Assembly (NCBI RefSeq): GCF_022201045.2
Contig: NC_068560.1
Span: forward strand, 32,443,501 to 32,507,500
Reading direction: 5' to 3'
DNA from: Citrus sinensis
Lineage: Eukaryota; Streptophyta; Magnoliopsida; Sapindales; Rutaceae
DNA length: 64,000 bases
Shown here: piece after piece, positions 32,278 through 43,682 of the stretch
How the letters are laid out: each line of letters starts with the position of its first letter
Position numbering within the stretch: the stretch's first letter is position 1
Position numbers and translations under genes: made by a program
The notes under the pieces: generated by a model
Databases searched by the model: none
What the model was told of the DNA's origin: nothing
The model's input: the letters and a program-made list of their open reading frames with translations, nothing else

Positions 32278-33399
32278 ATGGATCCTTCTTCATCCTCTGT
32301 CAACGGATTCTACTCATCCTTGACTCGTGGGATCGATGATCTCGAACTTGTATACCTTTCCAACAACTTCATGTCCATTCAGTTTCTTCAAAGAGTGCTG
32401 TCTCTTCTGAGATCATTCCACTCTCAACTAACTCTGCTTGTCCAAAAGCTCCACCTACCCGTTGGTGAAAAGTGGCTCGACGAATACATGGACGAGAGCT
32501 CCAAGCTCTGGGAAGCTTGCCACGTCATTAAATCAGGCATCTCGGGCATGGAGACTTACTGTTCGGCCGGCTTCAACATCACTTCTTCCCTCGACAATCA
32601 TCGCCATCTTACTCCTCAGCTCTCCAGACAGGTTTGTATTAATCGTTACCATCCCACCTTCTATTTTGTGTGGAAAAAATATTATTCAGCTTTGCTTTGT
32701 TTTGGTTTGCAAGGCAACTGTCAATTGGCGACACATGTGATGAATTAAACAATGAAACAGGTGATCCGGGCAATTTCAGTCTGCCGAAGAGAAGCAGCTG
32801 CGCTGGAGGAAGAGAACAGGGCGTTGATGGAAACAAGAATCCAGGCACTTTCGTTGAGATTTGATGAGAAGGTGTCAATCGAATCGAAACTGAACGGATT
32901 CAACGGTTTCCGAGGGGTGCTGTACGGAATGAGAAATGTGAGTTCGTTGCTGCTGATGATCTTGCTGTACGGAGTGGTGTACTGCTGGCCTGAATCGAAT
33001 AATTTTCTGGGAGGAGGAGGGTACGAGGGGCGCCTGTGTTTTGGATCGGCGTTCATGATATCGACGGCGAGGCTGCAGGAGAGGGTGGCGGCGGAGATAA
33101 ATCAGATGAGTGTGAGTGGGTGCGGGAGGCAGCAGCAGGGGGTGTTGCTGTATGAATTTAGGAGGTCAAAGATGGCATTGGATGAGCTGAGGGGTGAACT
33201 GGAGAGGAAGTGCGGCCAAGGCCAAATGGCGGTGGATTGGGAGAACGAAGTGGGGATAAGAGAGAGAGTTGAAAATTTGAGAGGATGTTTTGGGGTTTTG
33301 AGATCTGGTGCTGAGAATATTGTTGGACAACTTGATGACTTCTTTGATGAGATTGTTGAAGGAAGGAAGAAGCTTTTGGACTTTTGCAGTCATAGGTAG
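32278..33399 (+). CDS. BYPASS1/ROH1-related protein (DUF793 family)
   Basis: Two exons, 32278-32631 and 32761-33399, in phase 0, encode 330 residues. The start is ATG at 32278 ([20 protein letters not shown]). Signs of the family are [20 protein letters not shown], then [18 protein letters not shown], and after the junction [21 protein letters not shown] hydrophobic stretch ([17 protein letters not shown]) follows an amphipathic helical part. The C-terminal part is helical ([20 protein letters not shown], ending [19 protein letters not shown]). Arabidopsis BPS1 limits a root-derived mobile signal that stops shoot growth, and ROH1 binds exocyst EXO70; biochemical activity is unknown. The intron is only 129 bp. 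BPS1 versus ROH1 subgroup cannot be settled here. Confidence 0.9.
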
Positions 33400-33408
33400 A
33401 TTAGAAAG

Positions 33409-33409
33409 A

Positions 33410-33443
<34 letters not shown>

Positions 33444-33557
33444 AGCATTAGGAATCGGTATCGGTCCCTTGAAAAACAAAAAAAAAAAAAAAAAACCCAA
33501 GTACCCAACCCAAAAAAGGAAAAAAAAAAAAATTATTATTATTATTATTATTATTAC
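33409..33557. repeat. Two (ATT)n microsatellites separated by poly-A
   Basis: ATT units at about 33409-33440 and again at 33531-33557, with A-rich sequence between. They begin just after the stop of the BYPASS-related gene, so they would lie in its 3' UTR. Confidence 0.9.
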
Positions 33558-33861
33558 TGCTGGGTAGAAGAATCAGTTGTTACGGGTTGTTGTACCCCTT
33601 TAACCCGTTTCTTCTTCTTCCTTTTTTTTCCCTCTGTTTTTGTCCTTCTTCTTGTTTCTATGTTCGTTTACAGTCACAATAGTTGAAGCTTTGAAGAAGA
33701 ATAGATTTTGTCTAAAAAGCTCAGAAATGAAAATCTTTTTTTTTTCTTTAAAAAAAAAAAGAAAAAGAAAAAGAAACACCCAAGAATAGAAGCTTCTTGT
33801 GTTCTCTAACAGGGGAGAAAATAACCTGTCAACTGATATTAAGTTTTAATGTTTTTTTTTT

Positions 33862-33863
<2 letters not shown>

Positions 33864-33907
<44 letters not shown>
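33864..33907. repeat. (AT)n microsatellite
   Basis: About 22 AT units preceded by a T run. Self-complementary; may extrude as a cruciform. Confidence 0.95.
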
Positions 33908-33910
<3 letters not shown>

Positions 33911-35330
33911 TATTGTTTTGTTAAGGCATTTTAAAATTTTAAAAGTAGTTTCCCTCTAGCTCTGGCTTCTATATAGGCCACAGGTATAGAGGGGTGTGAG
34001 TGTGGGGAGGCTGAGTGCTCTCTAGTTGTTATAGTAAAATGACTAATCATTCTGGATGTGAAAAAATGATGAAAAAGGGGATGGGGGGCTGGGGGCTTAC
34101 GAAGCTTTTGTCTGATTCGGTTTACTTTGAAAGCAATGGAGTTGATGATGAAAAGCTCCTTCTAAGCACAACACAGCCCTCTTCCTCAGTCCTGACATGT
34201 CTCTTCTCTCTCTTTCTGAATATTAATTTAATTTTGTTTCTGCTACCCAATTTCTTTTCTCTTCTTTCCCCACCTTTTTTGGGGTGTGTGTGGACATATA
34301 AAAATAAGAGAAAATTTGAGGGGGTCACTTTCTTGCTCCTCAACCGTATCTCATGCTTTCTGTCCCTAGCCGGAAATTCATGCCTTGCCTCCCTTCAAGG
34401 GTGCCGTGCGAGAATGCTGAATTAATTATGGTTATATAAAATTAACAGGGAACAGATGAAAAAAAACATCAACGATAAAATATCCAGTTAAAAAGAAATA
34501 ATTAAAAAAATATTAAACCAACTGTGCTACAAGCATGCGGATTTGATTTTTGGCAGCAAAATTATGTTGCAACAAAACTGTGGGTATGGCACTGGCAGAG
34601 TGGCAGTGTGTTGGATCATGACTTTTTCAAAACCACTAGTCAATGCTTACATATTATCACAAGAAATCATTCTCTTTAACAAGATTTAAACAGGGGAAGG
34701 AAAACCACAGCTGCGATAAAAAAAAAGGGCTCCAATTAGTCGTCAGCCTTAGCTTTTCACCTCTAAATGCTGCCACGAATCATCGATTAGCAAATTTAAA
34801 TCCCGAAAACAGCATACAAATCAGGCTAAAAATAGGTAAAATTGACAGCATTATTGTATACAGGAGAATCTCATGATGATCCAAGAGCTGGATGCCGTTC
34901 GCGGATTCATTAACCCATAAGCAATTGCAGCAATTGGTACCAAAAAATTCAATGACATTGATTCCCAGATGATATAACAATCTGAAAGGAAAGAAATCAG
35001 TCAAACTCCAGGAACAGAAATTCACGTGTTTACTTGCATAACTCAGTTTTTTGCTGTGCCTCCACAAATACATTGGAAAAGAAATAGCTTGTATATATTC
35101 TGTACCAAGATACAAAGAAACACCATTGGAGGCAATTTGGGGGAACCAATAACGGCTGTAAAATTTTGGCAACATATGCAAAATCGTGGCCTCTTTCTAT
35201 TTACAGCGGATGAATGGCAAAACAAATGGGGACGAGGGTGGGAGCTGAAATGGATAGGTTACCATGCACATGCTCTGGTAAGCCACAGAAGCAACAAAAA
35301 TGAAGTCACAAATGCATGCAGGTGTGTCAT

Positions 35331-38300
35331 TTAATTCGTCAAGAGGGTGTCAAATCCCGGCATTGCAAACTGGGAAGCAAATGCCTCAACCCGATTTCGG
35401 AGGTCAACAATCTCTTTATTGTTCTGGAGACCTTCATGGAACCCTTTCTGCAGTTTTCCATGTTCTCTCTGCATAGCACTTGTTATTTGAGCTGCCTTAA
35501 GAAGGAAATCCGCAATTGTCTCACAATCAGCCTCTAAACATCCTCTTGATGTCATAGCAGGTGTACCTGGAAGAGAACAAAAGAAGATTAATAGAGGGAA
35601 TGAAGTATTATAAACTTGTAGCCAATGTTTGAAGATGAGAATATAAAGATACATTAATTAATCACAAAAAAATGAATGAATTAAAATTCAGGAATAGTTA
35701 GATAACAATATAGATGAACACTTGAATATTCAAGTACAATCGCAATTTGAAAGAATCAATATTCCCTAATTTATTGTTTTTATTGTCAAAACATACAATA
35801 GAATGTGAAAGAAATAAGCATTAAAAATGTTTGAAATGGAATAAGTACTAAAAAATGTTTGCAATAGGATCTTTGTGGTTACTTTTATTGTTAATATCAT
35901 TGTTATTACTATTTTTGAGAAGAGATGACTTGCACATTGACAAATCATAAGAGCATGAACCAGATAATATCATGAAACCAAAACGGAAAGGTGTGACATG
36001 CATTCTGATCTTTTATGAAACTCACAGACAAACTACGTGTATTATAACTGATTAACTACAAATACAAGGAACGATTTTAACTTACCAATTCTAACTCCTC
36101 CAGGAGAAATTGCACCATTGTCATCAAATATAGCACATTTATTGAGAGTGATGTGGCACATCTCGCAGACTCTCTCATAGTTCTTGCCTGAAGAAAAGCA
36201 GATGCACATAAATTTCACCGCAAAAATGGGATATGGGCAGATTGATGTTAACATAAATATGCCGCAAATGAATAAAGTAAAAGACTCAAAACACAGACAT
36301 GCAAAAATTATAGAATGCAATTTCAAAAGACACGCGCTTGCTAAAGGAAGTTTTCTATAATCATCAAGATAGAACACTTCACTCCAGCTGCTTCAAAAGC
36401 TTCCACTTCTACTACTATGACTTTTACCAGCAAAACAAAAAAATAAATAAAGGCTACAATAATTTCCCTACAACAACCTAAAAGCAACAAAGTAAAATGA
36501 GGAACCATAAAGGATAATCATTTTTTGCAGTGCTAAAAAGAATGCATCATTTCTAAGACAAAACTACAGCATAATAGTCATTCCTACATTGAACGTCTAC
36601 AAATCATTCACTTCCAAAGAGATATCTCACAATCTGCAGAATCCAGAAACACGTAAACAAGCTAAACTGTAGATCCTTCTGCAAACAAAGCCAGACTAAA
36701 GAACTGTTACATTTGGTCCAACTAGTGCCCATCAACCCAAATATTCTTGAACAAAGCTGAAGTAATACAATTTAAGAATCTATCTTGTGTGGTCCAACTA
36801 TCATAACACAAAAGGGGTTTAATATTCTGAAAAATCCCAATAAGATTTTAAGCATAGGCCAAAATATCCGGGCAACATAGGCCCATAAACAAACCTATAA
36901 AAAATACAGGACAATCTGGGAAAACAAATAAATAGAATAGCAACAAAAATTACGCATTCTAGCATCTATCCAAATCAAACTAAGACACTATAATAGAAAA
37001 AAATTGGTGAGTTTCAAGAATGTAACACATGATAGCTGCATCAATTGGATGAAACGTAATTGCAAATTAAGCAACTAAAAGAAAATAAACATTCCCTGCA
37101 CTTGCAGTTTCATCATAAAGGAAGAAAAATTTGCATGTTTCTCTAACCAAACAACCAGTAAAAATACGACCATAAGTCCAATAATTTAAAAATACTCAAA
37201 ATGTAAGCATCATCTTCCTGTTTTTGGATGATAACTCGTCATGTGTGTTTACAAAGTGAAAAGATAAAAGCAAGTATACCTCTTAAGCCCAGTGTAGACA
37301 GATCCCATAGTAACAAATGATTGTCAGTGCCCCCAGTCACCAACCTGCATTTTCTTCTCAACAAAGCGGATGCTAAAGCCTGAGCATTTTTCTTCACCTG
37401 TTGCATATAGGCTTTGTACTCAGGAGTTGCCACTTGTTTCAATGCTATGGCAAGAGCAGCAATGTGATTATTGTGAGGACCCCCTTGTAGTGATGGATGG
37501 ACAGCAAAGTTTATCCTCTCCTCGAAATCATAATTACTACAACCATCACCATGATTGAGGGGTATGCCTTGCTTCCTTGGTTTTTTGCCTCTCCTAAAGA
37601 AAATGATCCCTCCCCTAGGACCTCGTAAACTTTTGTGAGTTGTTGAAGTCACGATATCACAATAATCAAATGGACTGGCCAATTCCTGAAAAATGGAACA
37701 GCACTCAATAATAAGAAAAAGATAATGCAGAAATATCAGCCTCCTATTTTATCCAAGTGTCCTTGTATAAAAATAGCTGTTATGGACAGAGGATCTGACT
37801 ATTAACACAATCTAACATACGCAGTGGAATTCTCTGAGCTAGATTTTTCTTCTAGTAACAGAAGAGTGTTACATTTTACAGTTTCTAGCATCTACACAGT
37901 AACAATAAAAGGGGATGCAACCTTATCCTAGGATTTAACAACACATTTTGTCTCACAAATTGAAAAGCTTTTAACACGTTGAAAAGATTATAAATTACTA
38001 ATATTGAAATGAAACTTAATTAAACTACAACTAATTGAAAAGAAAAACAATTGAACTACGAGATCCGTAAGCATGCACAAAGATGAAACCAGCTGCTAAA
38101 CATTTATGGATACTTCAGATGTTTAAGTAATTAAACTGTTCATCGGGTAAAATTAATTCCTGAAGGGAAAGGTAGGGTCTTAACAATTAATTTCCTGAAA
38201 GGAAAGATCAGGTGTTAACAATTAATTCCTGAAATGAAAAGTTCAACCAATCTTTTTCTGTATAGCTTCGAAATTATGAGGGTAGAGGTTGGAGAAATCA

Positions 38301-39606
38301 AACTATAGCTATCAAATATGAAAATTGGAACTCTCCTTTAAAGAACAATATAAAACAACCGCATGGGACATATCAAGAATTGTTTTTCAGCCTATCCCCA
38401 GAAAAATTAGAAGAGGGAAATCCAAAATGACCATGGTACAAAATGAATACTATCAACAACAAGTTGAAGGCAATGTTCAAACAAACACATTTCACTGTGC
38501 CTAATATGCATATATGTATACTGGATAACCATACATTTACAGAATTCTTAATAAAACATATTTCAAACCTTAGCAGCAATGAGCCCACTAATATGAGCCA
38601 TATCACACATCAAAACTGCACCACACTTATCTGCAATCTGCCTAAACCTCCCATAATCCCACTCTCTGGGATATGAACTCCCACCACAAATCAAAATCTT
38701 GGGTCTATAATCCATGGCCTTCTCCTCCAGCTTTTCGTAATCAATATAGCCAGTTTGCGGATTCACTTTATAAGGAAAACTCTCAAAGAATATTGAAGCA
38801 GCTGAAACCTTCTTCCCTCCTGGTGTATGGTAGCCGTGACTCAAATGCCCTCCAGAAGGAGAATCTAACCCCATAATTCTATCCCCAGGCAACAAAAGAC
38901 CCGTATAGACCGCGAAATTTGCAGAGGTACATGAATATGGCTGAACGTTGACTCCCCAATTATCGCTATCAAGATCAAAAGCTTTTAACGCTCGTTCAAA
39001 ACATAGATTTTCTATCTGATCTATGTACTGATTGCCTGTATAATATCTAGCTCCAGGGTATCCTTCTGAGTACTTGTTTGTTAAATGGCTGCCAAGAGCC
39101 TCCATTACAGCACGACAAACGAAATTCTCTGAAGCTATTAACTCGATTCCCTTGAATTGGCGTTGTTTTTCCTTCTCCATGATATCAAAAATCTCGGGGT
39201 CAGCTAAGGGCAGAGACTGATTCCCCCAAGCTCGAACCCCGGCCCGACGCGATTCGAGCCCCGGTTCAACAGCGAACCGTTTTGTAAACGGCAGAGATTG
39301 GCAATCCCTTTGTCGTTTTAAGCACATAGGATGACCTAAGATGCTAAATTCTACTTCTTCTTGTTCATCGTCTTTGTCGACGCGTTCATCGTTGTTTCCG
39401 GAGTGAAGCTTCTCCGTTCTTTCTTCGAGTAATTGCAACGGTTTTGACGGCATCGGATTCGGTGAATGACAATAACTTGAATCGATTTGCAGAGAAATTG
39501 AATCGTCGGCGATCATTGTTTTGGGCGGCGTTGGCGATGGGGGTGACGAATTAGTTGAGTGGAAGCTTAGAGAGAGGCCGGATTGCGTATGCGATGATAG
39601 ATCCAT
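35331..39606 (-). CDS. Serine hydroxymethyltransferase, SHM6/SHM7-like (nuclear type)
   Basis: Four exons: 39606-38569, 37685-37280, 36187-36086 and 35566-35331, giving 593 residues. The enzyme swaps a one-carbon unit between serine and tetrahydrofolate using PLP. Residues 1 to about 130 form a Ser/Pro- and acid-rich extension not found in cytosolic SHMT, with a basic patch [17 protein letters not shown] that could be a nuclear signal. The SHMT fold follows: [20 protein letters not shown], then [35 protein letters not shown], and the PLP lysine in [13 protein letters not shown] (about Lys364). The end of the fold is [16 protein letters not shown]. All key residues seem intact. Arabidopsis SHM7 (MSA1) is nuclear and supports S-adenosylmethionine supply and DNA methylation; the same role is inferred here. 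Introns are long (883, 1092 and 519 bp). Confidence 0.95.
38151..38244. repeat. 35 bp degenerate tandem repeat in SHMT intron 1
   Basis: Almost three units starting AATTAATT(T)CCTGAA and ending GT(C/G)TTAAC-like. The units differ at several positions, so the array is not recent. Confidence 0.75.
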
Positions 39607-42600
39607 GAAACCCTAAAATTATGAAATGTTTTAAAACTCGATCGTTTTGGAAAAAAAAAAATTCAATATGAAATTTTCGAGGAGATCTAGGATTTTTGCC
39701 TCAAGGATAAGTGTAACAGCAACAGAAACAGCGACAACAGCGACAAAGGCTACAGCGCAAGTGACGAATTGCTGGTCTGTGACGAGAAGTTGATGGAGCG
39801 GCAGAGGCTTCCATGAAAATTTTTCACCAACTTCGAAGGGCTTGAAAGTTGAAACCCTAGAAATGTGATATTTTGCCAAAATAAGAGTTAATATCAAAAT
39901 TATGGGTAAGCGTTCACTGTGTGACTGGTAGACGCGGGACGCTAGATGAAATGCAATGAACCTGGATGATAACTGGCTGCAAGGGAGATATGGCGACCGG
40001 GAATTGCCGGTTGCTTGTGGGATGTGGCGATGTTCCTGTCAAAGATACACGTGGTGGAAATGGAATGGATGAAGATATTAGAGCAAAGGAAGGAAGAATG
40101 TTGATGTTATTTGGACAAGAAAAGCGGCCAGGTTCGGTGGAGCCCGAATACATTTTTATTTTTATTTTTTGTTTTATGGGTCGATGGCCCACGTGACGAA
40201 TAGAGATTGGATTTGGCATAGTTTGTAGGCTAGTCTACAGCTGGAAAAGCGGGCCCGTTTCCTTCTCGCAGTTATGACGAGACCACGGACACACCTGGAG
40301 ATTCTATCCGCCGTTGGATCTTGTTAGTGGATAATCAGTATCATGAAAGGTTTTTGGAGAAAGATCTTATTTGTTGAAAATTTTAGGATACGATGGCGAA
40401 CTATGAGTAATGAGATAGATGATTATCATGTTGTCAAGATGTTTTTAGTCATGAAAGTTTAACTTTTTTTTTTCATTTATCATTATTTTAGGATCGTGAT
40501 AAGGTAAAATGTTTATCAATATTATTTAAATTCAAACAAAATGAAGTTAGAATCTATTTAGGGGCAAATAATACATGGTTCAGTTCGGTTCGATTCTATT
40601 CGATTTGAAAATCAATCGAATCGAACTAAAATTGATCGGTTATAAAAAAAGAGAGCCAAATACGAGCTAAATTTTAGAAGCGAATCATTATAGATATCGA
40701 TTTGAATAGTTATATAAGGATGCCACCAATAACTTGGGAATACGAATTACGTTATTCACCAATATTTAAAAAAAAAAAAGATATTTGGTTTGATTCAATT
40801 ATGATAATTCGGTTCAATTTATTTTTGATTTTTGGCATTTTGGGCATTATAGTTACAATGATTTTTCTGTTTTCACCTATATAAAGTAGATTTTACAGTT
40901 TTCACTGTATTAACTAGTAACTACAATAAATAAAATCGTCAATTCAAAACATAATAATAAAGTCCCAATACGAAATAAAATCACAATAAACAAACACACA
41001 CACACACACACTTCAATTTCATGTTTTGGGACTAATAGTCTGTCGTTGAAGAATCTTAGTACAATCTTCTTATTCAAATTTCAACTTAATCACTTCCTTG
41101 ATTAAATTAGAATTTGCCAATCAAATTTAAGACAGCATCAACTGCTCTCCCAAGCCATACATGACCTTAAATTTCACACCATTTTTATCCATTTAATGAT
41201 TAATAATAATTAACAGTATGTTCAGTTCACCCCACATCAAACTTATTGCTTTCATAAGTACATATCAAAGCTTCTGTATTTGAAACCTTAATCACAAATC
41301 ATCTAAAACCCATCACAATACTTAATAAAAAAAGTCCCACCTTTAACTAACTACATGCAAAGAGAACCATAATTCCAACTAAGTAATTAAATAAATTACC
41401 AAATTCCCTTAAACAAATAAGTAAATAATAAAATCACTTACCCGTTTATTTATGTCGTCCGATCTTGATTTATAAAATTGAACCTAATTATTCTTGAAAA
41501 AAAAAATTCCCCAAAAATTAGTTTCAAAAATCAAAATTTTGATCAACCAACGTTAATCTAGTAATCCTAATTTTTTTTTTAAAAAAATAATAATTAAGGA
41601 TAAAAATTAAGTAACAATAAGTAAGAAAACAAATTGAACACGACTCAATAGTCAGTACTCACTTTCACCCCGCGACAACAACGACTGAGAAAGGTTGGGA
41701 TGGCTATGGCTGGAGATGATGATGATGATGAATGAGGCGACTGGCCTAGGCACAGGCTGGCCGAAGAGATGAGCACTGTAACAAAAGATTGACGAAAATA
41801 GTGTGGCTGGCAGAGGCGAAGATGACTGTATCAATACAAGCAGCGGAGCTGCGGAAGGGGTGGTTGAAGGGTGACGTTGGTGGATAGGGTGGGTTGGCTT
41901 GAAATCATGAGTGAGGTGTGGGAGAGATAACGAGGGAGGAGAGTGCTTTTTTAAGTTGTAGAGTTAGAAATTGAATTTATTATTTATAATTTTTAAATTT
42001 AATTGAAAGAATCAATGGATTTGTTGATCCATTTCAGTTTTGAGTTTAACTAAACACAAGTCAATTGGTTTTTCTATTTATGAACCGTTCAATTTTTGTC
42101 TTTTTTACTCAATAAAAAAAAGAGAAATTTTTACTCAATAAAAAAAGATCAGAATATTCGTCCTTAAATTTACTTTAGGTGAATGGTATTATTAAATGAT
42201 AAATTAGATATTATCACTTAAATATGTAAATTTGTATTTCATGACTACACTGATTAGCCATAGTTTAGATAACCAAATATGGGGTTCGAGTTTTCACACC
42301 ATACTTAAAATCAATCTCATCTTCTCATATACACCATTTTTATTTTTTATGGAAATATAATAGAAACTTTCAAACAATGGATTTTTTTGCACACACGTTT
42401 ATATACCCATAAAGTGTGAACTTTGGAATGAAAAACTAACATAAACACTCACATATATGTTATTCATAACATCACATCCGAAAATTAAACAAGTTTAGTT
42501 AAGTAAATATGATCAGAAGTAGAGATAAAAGCACTAGTTTAACTTGAAGATCTTACACATAACTCAAATTAAAAATAGTAATGTTTCTTATGTCAAGTAT

Positions 42601-43302
42601 GGTTTATTTATTCCAAAAAAAAAAAAATTGTACAGACATTTATATTAAAGTATGACTCTCTTTTTTTTTTGTAGCAATGAAATTTTTTATTTGAGCAAGA
42701 TCTCTTATCTTTTTTTATTTGAGTAAGATCTCTTATCTTGTAAATAAAAGGATTGGGGTTCCAACCCCAATTGGGAAGGAGATTGTATGGTCTTTAGGCT
42801 AAATTAAAAAAAAAAAAAAAACCACATTTTTTTACTTTGAAATGAATCAAAGAAGATAATGATTTGATGGTGAAATTAAAAAAATAAAAAAATAAAAACA
42901 CATAATTGTTTTAATAGATGGTATGAAAAAGATGCCCCTATTATATAGAATGTATTATTATTTTTTTAGTAAATTTTTTTTTTTCAAAAGTGAGATAAAT
43001 TCAAAATTTCGAAAGCAAGCGAATTGATTTAACAATAGTCAAATTAATCCCTTTTTTTTTTTAAATGAGTTAAATACATACGTGATACGTAGTCATAGAG
43101 GTGGCAAGTCCGCACAAATTCTTAAGTCGGTGTGGACCGATTTGATGAGCCGCCAACAACCCAGACCCGATAGTCCGGCCAGTCGACGAGCCCGAACCAT
43201 CCACTCACGAAGCCAAAAAAAAAAAAAAAAAAAAAGGAAACGCAATAAATTTTAAAAATAAAAGATACTTTGCGTAGCTGAAGTTAGCTCGTAAACTTGT
43301 CA
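39607..43302. other. SHMT promoter region and repeat-rich spacer
   Basis: The first 600 bp hold the SHMT leader and promoter; CACGTG sites occur at 40048 and 40189. From about 40560 to 40900 are repeated GGTTCGATTC-type motifs as found in many old plant repeats. GATGAT repeats lie near 41711. From 42640 there are two copies of TTTATTTGAG(C/T)AAGATCTC, then AT-rich sequence. The stretch 43095-43210 (GGTGGCAAGTCCGC onward) is also GC-richer and repeat-like. No gene is supported. Confidence 0.45.
42650..42822 (+). repeat. Possible SINE remnant
   Basis: GGGGTTCCAACCCCAATTGGG resembles a Pol III B box (GGTTCNANNCC), and the block ends in a 16 nt poly-A run near 42806-42822. Upstream is a 35 bp near-direct repeat with ATTTGAG(C/T)AAGATCTCTTAT. 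A box A and clear target duplications were not found, so the call is weak. Confidence 0.25.
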
Positions 43303-43682
43303 ATGGAGTCGTCTTCTTCATCAATCGCAGCTAATTCTCTTTATTACTGGAATTATTTCAATTTATTTCTTCTACGTCCGATTCTCGCCATCTCATTTGC
43401 TCTCTTCTTCATTCTACTCGGTAAGAAAACAATTTTCTATCTCTTACCAATCTTATGCAATCTATTGTTGTAAAGAATTGATTTTTCAAGCTCAGTTTTT
43501 TTTTTCTTTTTTTAATTACAGGATGGTTTTTGGCGTGGAAGCTAGTTCTGGTTCACGTTCCTTTAATACAGGAAATCTTCGGCATGCGAAAGAAACCTGT
43601 CATTCCGAAACCGCCACTACGTCGTCGTTTTTCCAGATTCTACAAAGGCATCAATGCTACAAATTCTGCTTCTGACTGGTAA
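43303..43682 (+). CDS. Small single-pass membrane protein, plant-type, function unknown
   Basis: Two exons, 43303-43420 and 43522-43682, joined in phase 1 (LL|GWFLAW), give 92 residues. The start MESSSSSIAANSLYYWNYFN precedes one long hydrophobic segment (LLRPILAISFALFFILLGWF). Then comes a Lys/Arg/Pro-rich tail (MRKKPVIPKPPLRRRFSRFY) ending KGINATNSASDW. Positive charge after the segment favours a cytosolic C-terminus. The ordered structure, short GT-AG intron and intact frame favour a real gene over chance. I do not recognise a named family. Confidence 0.75.

Larger units (their letters stand above)
33400..35330. other. 3' region of the BYPASS-related gene and spacer
   Basis: Tail-to-tail spacer between two convergent genes. 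It contains two (ATT)n runs, poly-A tracts and an (AT)n tract, then AT-rich sequence. The frame at 34015-34425 has no known domain and looks like chance. The last few hundred bases are the likely 3' UTR of the SHMT gene. Confidence 0.5.

Noticed and set aside
34015-34425. 136-codon plus-strand frame after the BYPASS-related gene
   Set aside because: Low-complexity Phe/Leu/Ser translation of T-rich sequence; no domain or splice signal.
40560-42120. Possible complete transposon bounded by GGTTCGATTC-type motifs
   Set aside because: The proposed ends align only weakly, no target duplication is visible and the interior has no transposase or other domain.
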